Shown here one piece after another: positions 46,532 to 55,127 of a stretch of DNA of 64,000 nt. The position numbers were made by a program, and so were the translations under genes. This DNA comes from Thermomicrobiales bacterium. GTDB lineage: Bacteria; Chloroflexota; Chloroflexia; Thermomicrobiales; CFX8. The notes beneath the pieces were generated by a model. It was given only the letters and a program-made list of their open reading frames with translations. It had not been told where the DNA came from and ran no database searches. How positions within the stretch are numbered: position 1 is the stretch's first letter; each line of letters begins with the position of its first letter. The stretch lies in contig JBAOIG010000005.1 of NCBI GenBank assembly GCA_037045155.1, positions 868,001-932,000 of the forward strand, written 5' to 3'.

Positions 46532-49231
46532 ATGACGGCCAAGACGCCCGAGCAGGCGAAGATCGAACCCGAGAACATCACTGATATCAGCTTTCCGGTC
46601 GAGGGGATGACCTGTGCATCCTGCGTCCGGCGGGTCGAGCGCGCGCTGGAGAAGATGCCGGGCGTGGCGACGGCCAACGTGAACCTGGCGACCGAGCGGG
46701 CGTCGGTGTCGTACGACCCGACGACAGTGTCGGTGGAGGCTCTGCGCGGCGCGGTCGAGAAGGCTGGCTACGGCGTGCCGGAGGAGGACTATACCTTCGA
46801 CGTCGAGGGCATGACCTGCGCCTCGTGCGTCGGCCGCGTCGAGCGGGCGTTGAAGAAGACGCCGGGGGTCGAGGAGGCCAGCGTTAACCTGGCGACCGAG
46901 CAGGCGCGCGTCCGGGTGGTCGGCGGCGCGGCGAGCCGCGAGGATCTTGTGCGGGCGATCGAGAAGGCCGGCTACGGGGTGCGCGAGCCGGAGACGACGA
47001 TCAGCGTCGAGGATGCTGAGGCGGCTGCCGAGGCGCGTGCCCAGCGCGAGCTGACGGTGATGAAGGTCAAAATCATCGCGTCGCTGGCGGTTAGCGGCAT
47101 CCTGATGTTCCTCATGTTCTGGCCGTCGTGGCTGATCGCCCGACCATATGCCGAGATGAAGGACATCTTCCTGCTCAGCTTCATCCTGGCGACGCCGATC
47201 CAGTTCTGGGCCGGAGCGCAGTTCTACCGTCAGGCCTGGGCGGCGGCGAAGCACTTCCAGACCAACATGTCGACGCTGGTCGTCCTCGGCACGCTGGCGG
47301 CCTGGGGCTACAGCTCGTTCGTGACGTTCTTCCCGCACGTCGTCGAGAACTCGGGCCTGATGGCCGAGGTCTACTTCGACAGCGCGACGATCATCATCGG
47401 GCTGATCCTGCTGGGCAAGTACATGGAGGCGCGGGCGAAGGCGCGCACTACCGGCGCGATCAAGACGCTGATGGGGCTGGCTGCGCGGACGGCGCGGGTT
47501 GTCCGTGGCGGCGAGGAGATCGACATCCCGGTCGAGCAGGTGATCGTCGGTGACGTGATCCGCGTGCGGCCGGGCGAGAAGGTGCCGACCGACGGCGTCA
47601 TCCTCGACGGGCGCTCGGCGCTGGACGAGAGCATGCTGACCGGCGAGAGCTTGCCGGTCGAGAAGGCGGCCGGCGACGAGGTGATCGGCGCGACGGTCAA
47701 CCGGACCGGCTCGTTCACCTTCCGCGCGACCCGCGTCGGCAAGGACACGGCGCTGGCGCAGATCGTCCGGCTGGTCAGCGAGGCGCAGGGCTCGAAGGCG
47801 CCGATCCAGCGGATGGCGGATCAGATCTCGATGTACTTCGTGCCGGCCATCATCGTGCTGGCGCTGGCGACCTTCGGGGTCTGGATGCTGGTCGGGGCGG
47901 AGCCGACGTTCAACCGGGCGTTGCTGGCGATGATCGCGGTGCTGATCATTGCTTGCCCGTGCGCGATGGGTCTGGCGACGCCGACGGCGATCATGGTCGG
48001 CACCGGCATCGGCGCGGAACACGGCGTACTGATCCGCGGCGGCGAGGCACTGGAGCAGGCGCACAAGGTCGGCGCGATCGTCCTCGACAAGACCGGCACG
48101 ATCACCCGCGGCAAGCCGGCGCTGACCGACCTGGTCCCGGCGGACGGATTCGACCGCGACGAGCTGCTGCGGCTGGCGGCGTCGGCCGAGCAGGGCTCGG
48201 AGCACCCGCTAGGCGAGGCGATCGTGACGGCGGCGAAGGAACGCGGCATCGCGCTGGCAAGCGTTTCCGATTTCGAGGCGATCGCCGGCCACGGCATTGC
48301 GGCGACGATCGACGGGCGCGAGCTGCTGCTGGGCAACCTGAAGCTGATGCGCGAACGCGGCGTCGCCGTCTCGCTGGACGACCAGGCCGAGGCGCTGGCC
48401 GGCGTTGGCAAGACGCCGATGTACGTTGCGGTCGATGGCGCGCTAGCCGGGCTGGTGGCGGTTGCCGACACGATCAAGCCGGAGTCGCCGCAGGCCATCC
48501 AGCAGCTGGAGGCGCTGGGCCTTGAGGTCTGGATGCTGACCGGCGACAACCGGGCGACCGCCGAGGCAGTGGCAAAGCAGGCCGGTATCGCGTCGGAGCG
48601 AGTGCTGGCCGAGGTGCTGCCGGGCGAGAAGGCGGACAAGGTTCGCGAGCTGCAGGCGCTGGGGCTGGCGGTGGCGATGGTCGGCGACGGGATCAACGAC
48701 GCGCCGGCGCTGGCGCAGTCCGACCTGGGCATCGCGATCGGCACCGGCACGGACGTGGCGATGGAGGCCAGCGACGTCACGCTGATCGGTGGCGACCTGC
48801 GCGGCGTTGTGACAGCGATCGCGCTATCGCGCAAGACTGTCCAGACGATCAGGCAGAACCTGTTCTGGGCCTTCGCCTACAACGTGGTGCTGATCCCGGT
48901 GGCGGCGGGCGCGCTCTACCCGTGGCTGGGCGAGATGCTGAGTCCGGCGCTGGCGGCCGGCGCGATGGCGCTCTCCAGCGTCAGCGTCGTGACTAACTCG
49001 CTGCGGCTGCGTAAGTTCGCCGTGCCGGAGAACCCGCGCGAGATCGCCCACCCACCGCTGCGCCGCCGGCTGGCCGAAGTGAGCTACCTGCTGGCCTTCG
49101 CGCTGATCGGCTTCGGGGTAGGCGTCGCGTTCTTCTGGTACCAGGCGACGACCGACTCGCACGCCAGCGACGCGCACCAGCACCCGCAGTCGCTGATTCG
49201 GGACGCGGGACGCGGGACGTGGGGCGCGTAA
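46532..49231 (+). CDS. copA: Copper-exporting P1B-type ATPase
   Basis: An 899-residue membrane pump that exports Cu(I). Two N-terminal heavy-metal-associated domains carry GMTCASC (Cys28/Cys31 and again at about residue 96). Eight helices follow, with the ion-binding CPC at 475-477 in IIACPCAMGLATPTAI. The phosphorylated Asp519 sits in DKTGTIT, and GDGINDAPA marks the hinge. ATG at 46532 is chosen because GGAGGGC lies 5 bases upstream. A CsoR-type operator upstream implies copper induction. The last codons before the stop are a GGGACGC heptanucleotide repeat. Confidence 0.96.
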   Translation: MTAKTPEQAKIEPENITDISFPVEGMTCASCVRRVERALEKMPGVATANVNLATERASVSYDPTTVSVEALRGAVEKAGYGVPEEDYTFDVEGMTCASCVGRVERALKKTPGVEEASVNLATEQARVRVVGGAASREDLVRAIEKAGYGVREPETTISVEDAEAAAEARAQRELTVMKVKIIASLAVSGILMFLMFWPSWLIARPYAEMKDIFLLSFILATPIQFWAGAQFYRQAWAAAKHFQTNMSTLVVLGTLAAWGYSSFVTFFPHVVENSGLMAEVYFDSATIIIGLILLGKYMEARAKARTTGAIKTLMGLAARTARVVRGGEEIDIPVEQVIVGDVIRVRPGEKVPTDGVILDGRSALDESMLTGESLPVEKAAGDEVIGATVNRTGSFTFRATRVGKDTALAQIVRLVSEAQGSKAPIQRMADQISMYFVPAIIVLALATFGVWMLVGAEPTFNRALLAMIAVLIIACPCAMGLATPTAIMVGTGIGAEHGVLIRGGEALEQAHKVGAIVLDKTGTITRGKPALTDLVPADGFDRDELLRLAASAEQGSEHPLGEAIVTAAKERGIALASVSDFEAIAGHGIAATIDGRELLLGNLKLMRERGVAVSLDDQAEALAGVGKTPMYVAVDGALAGLVAVADTIKPESPQAIQQLEALGLEVWMLTGDNRATAEAVAKQAGIASERVLAEVLPGEKADKVRELQALGLAVAMVGDGINDAPALAQSDLGIAIGTGTDVAMEASDVTLIGGDLRGVVTAIALSRKTVQTIRQNLFWAFAYNVVLIPVAAGALYPWLGEMLSPALAAGAMALSSVSVVTNSLRLRKFAVPENPREIAHPPLRRRLAEVSYLLAFALIGFGVGVAFFWYQATTDSHASDAHQHPQSLIRDAGRGTWGA
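49200..49228. repeat. Heptanucleotide repeat at the copA 3' end
   Basis: GGGACGC GGGACGC GGGACGT GGGGCGC, four 7-base units directly before the stop codon. The same 7-base period occurs at the 3' ends of the genes ending at 6287, 52151 and 55127. Confidence 0.8.
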
Positions 49232-49399
49232 GAGCCACTCCTCCCGCACCACGCGACACGCGGCGAAGGCCGTCCTCCCCGACGAGGGTGGCCTTTGTCG
49301 TTCCCAGGCGCGGCACGACCCAGGGTCTGTCCGTAACGATATGCTGCTGTGGGCGCGGTCGAGATGGCGCGGTACTAGCCCTACCTGGGAGGAGAACGA

Positions 49400-50242
49400 A
49401 TGCGCACGGTCCGGTTCGAGGAGATGTTCCCGTGGGAGGTGGCGCGGGCGATTGCGGACGCGCCGATCTGCTACCTGCCGCTCGGGGTGTTGGAGTGGCA
49501 CGGCGAGCACAGCGCGGTTGGACTCGACGGGATCAAAGCCCACGCCGTCTGTGAGGCAGCGGCGCGGCGGTCGGGTGGCGTCGTGGTCCCAACACTCTGG
49601 TGGGGCTCAGACGAGCGCGAGGACCTGGAGGACGCGACCTACCTGACCGGTGGCATCGAGCGCGGCGAGCGCTACCACGTCCCCGGCTCGATGTTCTGGA
49701 TCCGGCCCGAGGTGTTCCGCGACCTTCTGCTGGACATGTACGAGGCGATGCGCCGGCGCGGCTTCCGGGCCATCGTCGTGGTCGCCGGCCACTGGTCGCC
49801 GCACGTCTACCTGCCCACCGTTCGCGGCGCCGGCGAGGAGTTCCTGTCCCATCATCCCGACACCCGCTGGCTGCTCGTCACCGACCAGGAGGTTGTCCCG
49901 GATCTGCACTACCCATACGAGCACGCGGCCGGAGGCGAGACATCACTCCTCATGGCGATCCGGCCGGATCTCGTCGACCTCGAGAAGGCGCTGGCGACCG
50001 ACGGCTCGCTGGCGGCGTACTACGCCGGAGAGCCGCGGCACGTTGCGCGGCGGCAAACGACGCCCCACAAGTACATCGGCCTGTTCACGGGGGCCGAGGA
50101 CGATTCGAACGACCCAGTGCTGACGTCGAGCGCGGAACGAGGGCGGGCGCTGCTGCTGGCTATTTCGGAGCGCATCGCCGAGCAGGCGGTGGCGCTGCTG
50201 GTGGACGCGCGGTCGTCCTCGACTCAGGGCCGGTCAGCATAG
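49400..50242 (+). CDS. Creatininase-family amidohydrolase
   Basis: A 280-residue cytoplasmic hydrolase. The metal-site motif LPLGVLEWHGEHSAVGLDG matches the creatininase family pattern (PxGxxExHGxHxxxxxD), with Glu and His ligands visible. IVVVAGHWSPHVYLP and HAAGGETSLLMAIRPDLVDL are later family motifs, the second holding a Glu ligand. Members hydrolyse cyclic amides such as creatinine or formamide intermediates, so the substrate is not assigned. GGGAGGAGA precedes the ATG. It stands alone between copA and the YetF-like gene. Confidence 0.9.
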   Translation: MRTVRFEEMFPWEVARAIADAPICYLPLGVLEWHGEHSAVGLDGIKAHAVCEAAARRSGGVVVPTLWWGSDEREDLEDATYLTGGIERGERYHVPGSMFWIRPEVFRDLLLDMYEAMRRRGFRAIVVVAGHWSPHVYLPTVRGAGEEFLSHHPDTRWLLVTDQEVVPDLHYPYEHAAGGETSLLMAIRPDLVDLEKALATDGSLAAYYAGEPRHVARRQTTPHKYIGLFTGAEDDSNDPVLTSSAERGRALLLAISERIAEQAVALLVDARSSSTQGRSA

Positions 50243-50563
50243 GCCAGCGGGTTCGGTCACGGCCGGCCGCAGGAGAGCCTTCGCGTGCTGGGTGCTCTAC
50301 TTCAACCGTTATGAGCCGTCGCGGAGCGGCCACCTCGTGCTGTTACCCTGAACGCAGTAAGGGATCAGTCTCTCGGCGTGAGTGTGGACGAGCGCCGGGA
50401 GACTGATCCTGCGATCCGCTCAATCGTCGGCCAGATGAATCTGCCGCCCGACACGCAACGCCGCCTGAGGCGCGCTGCCTGACCGACAGACACGAGCCCC
50501 GTCGCGCTATCATGCCGGCGGGGCTGATTCGTCTTCCGCATCCCGCGTCCCGAAAGGTCGCCC
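50243..50563. other. Intergenic region with a diverged palindromic repeat
   Basis: A 321-base gap. 50341-50425 starts GTTACCCTGAACGCAGTAAG, an altered copy of the TGTCATCCTGAGCGCAGCGAAG repeat, and forms a 17-bp stem (50362-50378 with 50393-50409, one mismatch). The rest shows nothing. Confidence 0.65.
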
Positions 50564-51082
50564 ATGTTCCAGCTCGACCTGCGCACCCTGGGGGAGATCC
50601 TCGTGCGGACCACCGCGGTCTATGCGGTGCTGTTGGCGCTGCTGCGGCTGGCCGGCAAGCGCGAGCTGGGGCAGATGAGCGTGTTCGATCTCGTCGTCGT
50701 GCTGATCGTGGCCAATGCGGTGCAGAACGCGATGGTCGGGCCGGACACGTCGCTGAACGGCGGGCTGCTGGCGGCAGGCTGGCTGATCGCGCTCAACTGG
50801 GGGGTGGGCCGTCTTGGCCTCCGCTACGATTGGCTCGGCAAGCGGATCAGCGGGAGCCCGACGATGCTGGTCTGGGAGGGCAAGCCGCTGCTGGATCACT
50901 TGCGGCGCGAAGGGGTGGCGATGGGGGAGCTGGAGATGGCGGCCCGCGAGCACGGGGTCGAGAAGGTGGGCGACGTGAAGCTGGCGATCCTCGAATCGGA
51001 CGGCACGATCAGCATTGTGACTCGGGATATACCAGTCCGGCACACCCGCCACCGTGTTCGAGGGAGGAAGCCGCGTGGCTGA
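50564..51082 (+). CDS. YetF/DUF421-family membrane protein
   Basis: A 172-residue protein with three N-terminal helices and a soluble C-terminal domain. KRELGQMSVFDLVVVLIVANAVQNAMVG is the family's hallmark loop, and GSPTMLVWEGKPLLDHLRREG follows in the soluble part. The function is unknown, although B. subtilis relatives act in spore or envelope processes. AAGG lies a few bases before the ATG (AAAGGTCGCCC). Its stop overlaps the next start by 8 bases, so the two genes are coupled. Confidence 0.9.
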   Translation: MFQLDLRTLGEILVRTTAVYAVLLALLRLAGKRELGQMSVFDLVVVLIVANAVQNAMVGPDTSLNGGLLAAGWLIALNWGVGRLGLRYDWLGKRISGSPTMLVWEGKPLLDHLRREGVAMGELEMAAREHGVEKVGDVKLAILESDGTISIVTRDIPVRHTRHRVRGRKPRG

Positions 51083-52151
51083 GCGATCCGGGCCTCGCCG
51101 GCCGGCCTCGATCACGGTCACGATCTCGCGCCGGACGATCCTGCTGGTCCTGGCGATCGTCACCGCTGTCTGGGTGGTGATGCACCTGGTCAACGTGCTG
51201 ATCGTGGTCTTCTCGGCGATCCTGCTGGCGACGGCGATCGACGCGCCGGTGGGCTGGCTGCAGCGTCGGGGCGTGCCGCGCTCGGCCGGCGTGCTGGCGA
51301 TGTACGGGCTGGTCGTCGGCATCCTCGGCGGAGTCGTCGCGCTGCTGGTGCCGCTGGTGAGCACAGAGGTCGCCTCGGTGCAGGAGGCCCTGCCGGGTTG
51401 GACGAAGCGGCTGGAGGAGTTCGTCAATCGCGTCCGGCCGGCCGGCGCCGCCGAGGCGAATCTCTCCTTCGAGAATGTCTCTACCCGGCTGTCGACGCAT
51501 CTGGAGACGGTGGCGCGGACGCTGACGAGCGTCTCGCTGGCGGCCGGCCACGTGCTGGTGCTGCTGTTGATCACCTTCGTTGCCGCCTACTATCTGGCTG
51601 CCTCGCCGGGCGGCGGCGCATACGTCATCCGGCGCTTCCTGCCGCGCGATCATCAGCCGCGGGCGACGGCGATCGCCTCGGCGGTGCGCGACCGGATCGG
51701 CGGCTGGGTGCGCGGCCAGGTGCTGGTGGCCGGCACGTTCGGGCTGGGGATGGGCATCGGGCTGTGGCTGATCGGCGTGCCGTTCGCCGTTTCGCTGGGT
51801 GTGGTCGCCGGGGTGCTGGAGCTGGTGCCATACGTCGGCGGGGCGGTGACGCTGCTGCTGGCGTTGCCGCTGGCGCTGACGGTCGGCTGGCCGCACGCGA
51901 TCGGGGTATTGGCGCTCTACACGGTGCTGGTGAACGTCGAGGCGCACGTGCTATCGCCGTGGTACGTCGGACGAGCGGTGCATCTGCCGCCGGTGGTCGT
52001 GCTGATCGCGTTGCTGGCCGGCGCGGAGCTGGCCGGGTTCATCGGCATCCTGCTGGCCATCCCGGCGATCGTCGTCATCTGGGCAGTGATGGACGCGCTC
52101 TGGCCGGAACCGGAGGGGCGGGGGACGGGGGGCGAGGGGGATGAGGGATAG
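51075..52151 (+). CDS. AI-2E family transporter
   Basis: A 358-residue polytopic protein of the PerM/AI-2E exporter family. Seven or eight helices are visible, with a long soluble insert at about residues 95-155 and the family's C-terminal LGVVAGVLELVPYVGGAVTLLLALPLALTVGW. GTG follows GGGAGGA by 7 bases. Despite the family name, transport of autoinducer-2 is shown only for a few members; others act in sodium/proton exchange or peptide export. The C-terminal codons fall in a G-rich 7-base repeat. Confidence 0.9.
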   Translation: MAERSGPRRPASITVTISRRTILLVLAIVTAVWVVMHLVNVLIVVFSAILLATAIDAPVGWLQRRGVPRSAGVLAMYGLVVGILGGVVALLVPLVSTEVASVQEALPGWTKRLEEFVNRVRPAGAAEANLSFENVSTRLSTHLETVARTLTSVSLAAGHVLVLLLITFVAAYYLAASPGGGAYVIRRFLPRDHQPRATAIASAVRDRIGGWVRGQVLVAGTFGLGMGIGLWLIGVPFAVSLGVVAGVLELVPYVGGAVTLLLALPLALTVGWPHAIGVLALYTVLVNVEAHVLSPWYVGRAVHLPPVVVLIALLAGAELAGFIGILLAIPAIVVIWAVMDALWPEPEGRGTGGEGDEG

Positions 52152-52152
52152 C

Positions 52153-52181
52153 GCGGCGGGCCGGTTGGCCGGACCCGCCGC
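52153..52181. terminator. Hairpin between convergent genes
   Basis: GCGGCGGGCCGG, loop TTGG, then CCGG-A-CCCGCCGC: a 12-bp stem with one bulged A, directly after the transporter stop and before the convergent PepSY gene. Confidence 0.65.
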
Positions 52182-52207
52182 ATTGAACCGATTACGCGAG
52201 GAGTGAG

Positions 52208-52744
52208 CTACTGGCCGGTGTCCGGCGTTGAGTCGGTCGTGTTGGTCGACTGCGACTGGAGCTGGTCGTGATCGACGCCTTTCTCTGCGCCTTCGGATTC
52301 GTTGGTGTCGGCCTGTTCGGTGGCCAGGATCGAGCCGTTGCCGGCGTCGACCTTGACTTCGACACCACTAGACAATTTCACCTCATACACGAGCCAGCCA
52401 TTCTCGTTGCCGAGGCTGCTCGATGTGACGGTTGTGCCGGAGTTCGCGGCCAGAGCGGCTTTCTCGGCATCCGCACTCGTGATTTTCGCCAGGTGCTGCA
52501 GGGCGGCTGCTTCGTCTGCCTCGCTGGTCGACGAGTTGTCCTGCGTGTCAGGCACCGAGATGCTGCCGGTATAGTTGGGCCATTGCTCGTTCGTGTCGCC
52601 TTTCTGCGTCGTGACTTGTTGGGTCGACGGTGTTGCGGGCGCATTCTGGGCGAACGTGGTGAGCGGGCCGGCCGCTGCGCCGCCAAGGAGTAGGAGCGTC
52701 CCTGCTCCCGCGCCCATCAGCCATCGTCGTGCTCGAGTCTGCAT
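52208..52744 (-). CDS. Exported PepSY-domain protein
   Basis: A 178-residue exported protein. ATG at 52744 follows AAGGAG and begins a signal peptide (RRWLMGAGAGTLLLLGGAAAGPLTTFAQ). A PepSY domain covers about residues 75-145 (EAAALQHLAKITSADAEKAAL, then GWLVYEVKLSSGVEVKVDAGNGSIL). PepSY domains occur on proteins that regulate proteases or sense signals outside the cell. It is divergent from the two-component system at 52988, 243 bases away, and is probably its target or accessory. Confidence 0.85.
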   Translation of the reverse strand: MQTRARRWLMGAGAGTLLLLGGAAAGPLTTFAQNAPATPSTQQVTTQKGDTNEQWPNYTGSISVPDTQDNSSTSEADEAAALQHLAKITSADAEKAALAANSGTTVTSSSLGNENGWLVYEVKLSSGVEVKVDAGNGSILATEQADTNESEGAEKGVDHDQLQSQSTNTTDSTPDTGQ

Positions 52745-52987
52745 CGTGAACTCCTTCCGAGTCCTGAGGCCCGGTTGCGGACCATTTTCCGGCGAGTCAT
52801 CCCGCCGCTGTTCACCAGTCTGGGGGGCGTCCATAAAGTCGCGATGAACTGATCCTGAAGATTGCAGGCGATTTTTCGAAGCTGTTCGGTGCTTGCGCGT
52901 GGGGGTATGAGTTCATTCGGACTTCATCTTGACGCCACATCGTTGATGGTGAGGCCGGCGTTGGCCGGCTTCGGAGGAGGGACAACG

Positions 52988-53665
52988 ATGCGCATCCTGA
53001 TCGTTGAAGATGAAGAGCGCCTGGCGATTCTGACGCGGAAGGGACTGCTCCAGGAGGGACATGCCGCGGATATCGCCGCAACGGGTGAAGAGGCGCTCGA
53101 CTGGGTGGCGATTGCCAGCTATGACGCGATTATCCTCGATGTCATGCTGCCGGGGATGGATGGGCTTGCCGTCTGTCGCACATTGCGAGCACGCCGCGTC
53201 CCGACGCCGATCCTGCTGCTCACAGCGCGTGGGGCGGTCGAGGATCGGGTGGCGGGCCTCGACGCGGGAGCCGACGACTATCTGACGAAGCCGTTTGCCT
53301 TCGCGGAGCTGTTCGCGCGGCTGCGGGCTCTCAGCCGACGGCCGGCCGAGCCGCTCGACCCGGTGCTGACGGTTGGCGACCTGCGCCTCGATCCGACGAC
53401 CCGGCGCGTTTGGCGTGGCGAGCAGGAGCATACCCTGCCGAACAAGGAGTTCCGCATCCTCGAATACCTCATGCGCCATCCGAACCGTGTCCTGACGCGG
53501 ATGATGATCGCCGAGCATGTCTGGGACTATGATTTCCCGAACCTGACGAACGTGATCGATGTGCATATCCGCTCGCTGCGCCGCACGATCGATGTGCCAT
53601 ACGAGCAGAAGCGCATCGCGACAGTGCGCGGCGCGGGGTACAAGCTCGTCGGCGACGATGGCTAA
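52988..53665 (+). CDS. OmpR-type two-component response regulator
   Basis: A 225-residue DNA-binding response regulator. The receiver domain has the acidic pair (VEDEE), phospho-acceptor Asp51 in IILDVMLPGMDG, and Lys in YLTKPF. The winged-helix output domain (from about residue 125) includes LPNKEFRILEYLMRHPNRVLTR and NVIDVHIRSLRRTID. GGAGGGAC precedes the ATG. Its stop overlaps the kinase start by 8 bases (ATGGCTAA). Confidence 0.94.
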   Translation: MRILIVEDEERLAILTRKGLLQEGHAADIAATGEEALDWVAIASYDAIILDVMLPGMDGLAVCRTLRARRVPTPILLLTARGAVEDRVAGLDAGADDYLTKPFAFAELFARLRALSRRPAEPLDPVLTVGDLRLDPTTRRVWRGEQEHTLPNKEFRILEYLMRHPNRVLTRMMIAEHVWDYDFPNLTNVIDVHIRSLRRTIDVPYEQKRIATVRGAGYKLVGDDG

Positions 53666-55127
53666 GCGCGTTCCTGTTCGCTGGCGGCTCACGCTCTGGT
53701 ACGGGGGGCTGCTGGCGTTGGCGCTAGTGGGCGTCTGCGGCACGCTCTACTTCAGCCTGCGTCACGAGCTCTATCAGGCGCTCGATGACGGGCTGGGGCG
53801 CGAGGCGGCGCTTGTGCTTGCCTCGGTCACCGTCGATCAGGGACAGCCGAGCCTGGATATTTCCGCGATCAGTAACCCTCGTGAGGGCGAACAGTTCCTC
53901 CGGCTGACCGACATGAGCGGCCAGCCTGTCGCTGATACTGGCGCGAGCCTCACCAGCGACGTCATTGCGTCGGATGGGCTGAATCTCGCGCTTCGGGGCG
54001 TCGGCAACCTGCAGTGGGTTGCGATCGATGGCGAGCAGTTGCGGGTGCTGAGCGAACCGGTCCGCGTCGACGGTCATGTCATCGGGGCAATTCAGGTCGG
54101 AGCGTTCGGGACGCATATCAGCGAAACGCTCGAGTTGCTCAAGCTGCTGCTGGTCGTTGTCGTGCCGCTCGCGCTGGTGCTGGCGTCCGGCGGCGGGCTC
54201 TGGATAGCCGGGCGCGCGCTGGCGCCAGTCGATCGGCTGACGCGGCTTGCCGCAGCGATTGCCCAGCACGGCGAGCAGAACCTGAGCCGGCGCCTGACGA
54301 CGATGATGCCAGACGACGAGATCGGGCGGCTGGCCCGAACGTTCAATGCGATGCTCGGCCGGCTGGACGATGCGTTTCAGCAGCAGCGCCGGTTCACCGC
54401 CGACGCCGCACACGAGATGCGCACGCCTTTGGCGTTGCTCCAGAGCCAGCTCGAGGTCGCGATTGTCCAGGAACGAGACCCGACTGAGGACCAGATCGTC
54501 TTCGAGACGCTGGCGGACGACCTGGGGCGGCTGACGCGGATCACCAGCGCCCTGCTGGCGTTGGCGCGCGGTGATGCTGGCGAGCTCACGATCACACGAG
54601 AATCAATCGACCTTGCCGAGCTCGTTGAGCTGGTTGCCAGCCAGTACGACGCCCGCGCCGAGGAGGAGGGGGTGGCGGTTGTCGCGGCGACGTCGCCGTT
54701 GACGATCGTCGGTGACGAAGACCTCTTGATTCAGCTGCTCGTGAATTTCATCGAGAATAGTCTCCGCTACACTCCGGCCGGCAAGCAGATTACGGTCGGC
54801 TGCCGGCCAATCGCGCAGGGCGCACAGCTGTGGGTAGCCGATGAAGGACGCGGCATCGCGGCCGAGCATCTCCCGCACCTGTTCGAGCGCTTCTATCGCG
54901 TTGTTGATAGCCGCGGGCGATCTCGCGCATCAGGGGGAGAGCATGCCGGAGCAGGGCTTGGGCTCAGCATCTGTCAGCTGATCGTCACCGCGCACGGTGG
55001 CACGATCGAAGTAGCGAGCACGCTCGATCTAGGGACGACGGTGACAGTCACACTCCCTGCCAACACGCCAGGCCCGGATTCCCGATTCCCGATCCCTATA
55101 GGGATCGGGAATCGGGAATCGTCGTGA
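53658..55127 (+). CDS. Sensor histidine kinase
   Basis: A 489-residue membrane kinase. Two helices (WYGGLLALALVGVCGTLYF at about 12-30 and a second at about 165-190) flank a periplasmic sensor domain. A HAMP region follows (GRALAPVDRLTRLAAAIAQHG). The phosphorylated His252 lies in AHEMRTPLALLQSQLE, then the ATPase boxes NFIENSLRYTP, DEGRGIAAEHLPHLFERFYR and GLGLSICQLIV. It pairs with the regulator encoded just upstream. The C-terminus is encoded by a perfect palindrome. Confidence 0.93.
   Translation: MAKRVPVRWRLTLWYGGLLALALVGVCGTLYFSLRHELYQALDDGLGREAALVLASVTVDQGQPSLDISAISNPREGEQFLRLTDMSGQPVADTGASLTSDVIASDGLNLALRGVGNLQWVAIDGEQLRVLSEPVRVDGHVIGAIQVGAFGTHISETLELLKLLLVVVVPLALVLASGGGLWIAGRALAPVDRLTRLAAAIAQHGEQNLSRRLTTMMPDDEIGRLARTFNAMLGRLDDAFQQQRRFTADAAHEMRTPLALLQSQLEVAIVQERDPTEDQIVFETLADDLGRLTRITSALLALARGDAGELTITRESIDLAELVELVASQYDARAEEEGVAVVAATSPLTIVGDEDLLIQLLVNFIENSLRYTPAGKQITVGCRPIAQGAQLWVADEGRGIAAEHLPHLFERFYRVVDSRGRSRASGGEHAGAGLGLSICQLIVTAHGGTIEVASTLDLGTTVTVTLPANTPGPDSRFPIPIGIGNRESS
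55078..55119. repeat. 42-bp perfect palindrome at the kinase 3' end
   Basis: From 55078 to 55119 the right half is the exact complement of the left half (arms of 21 bases, no loop). Each arm is a 7-base GGGAATC-type repeat. It covers the last codons of the kinase gene and could form a cruciform or a terminator hairpin. Confidence 0.93.
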
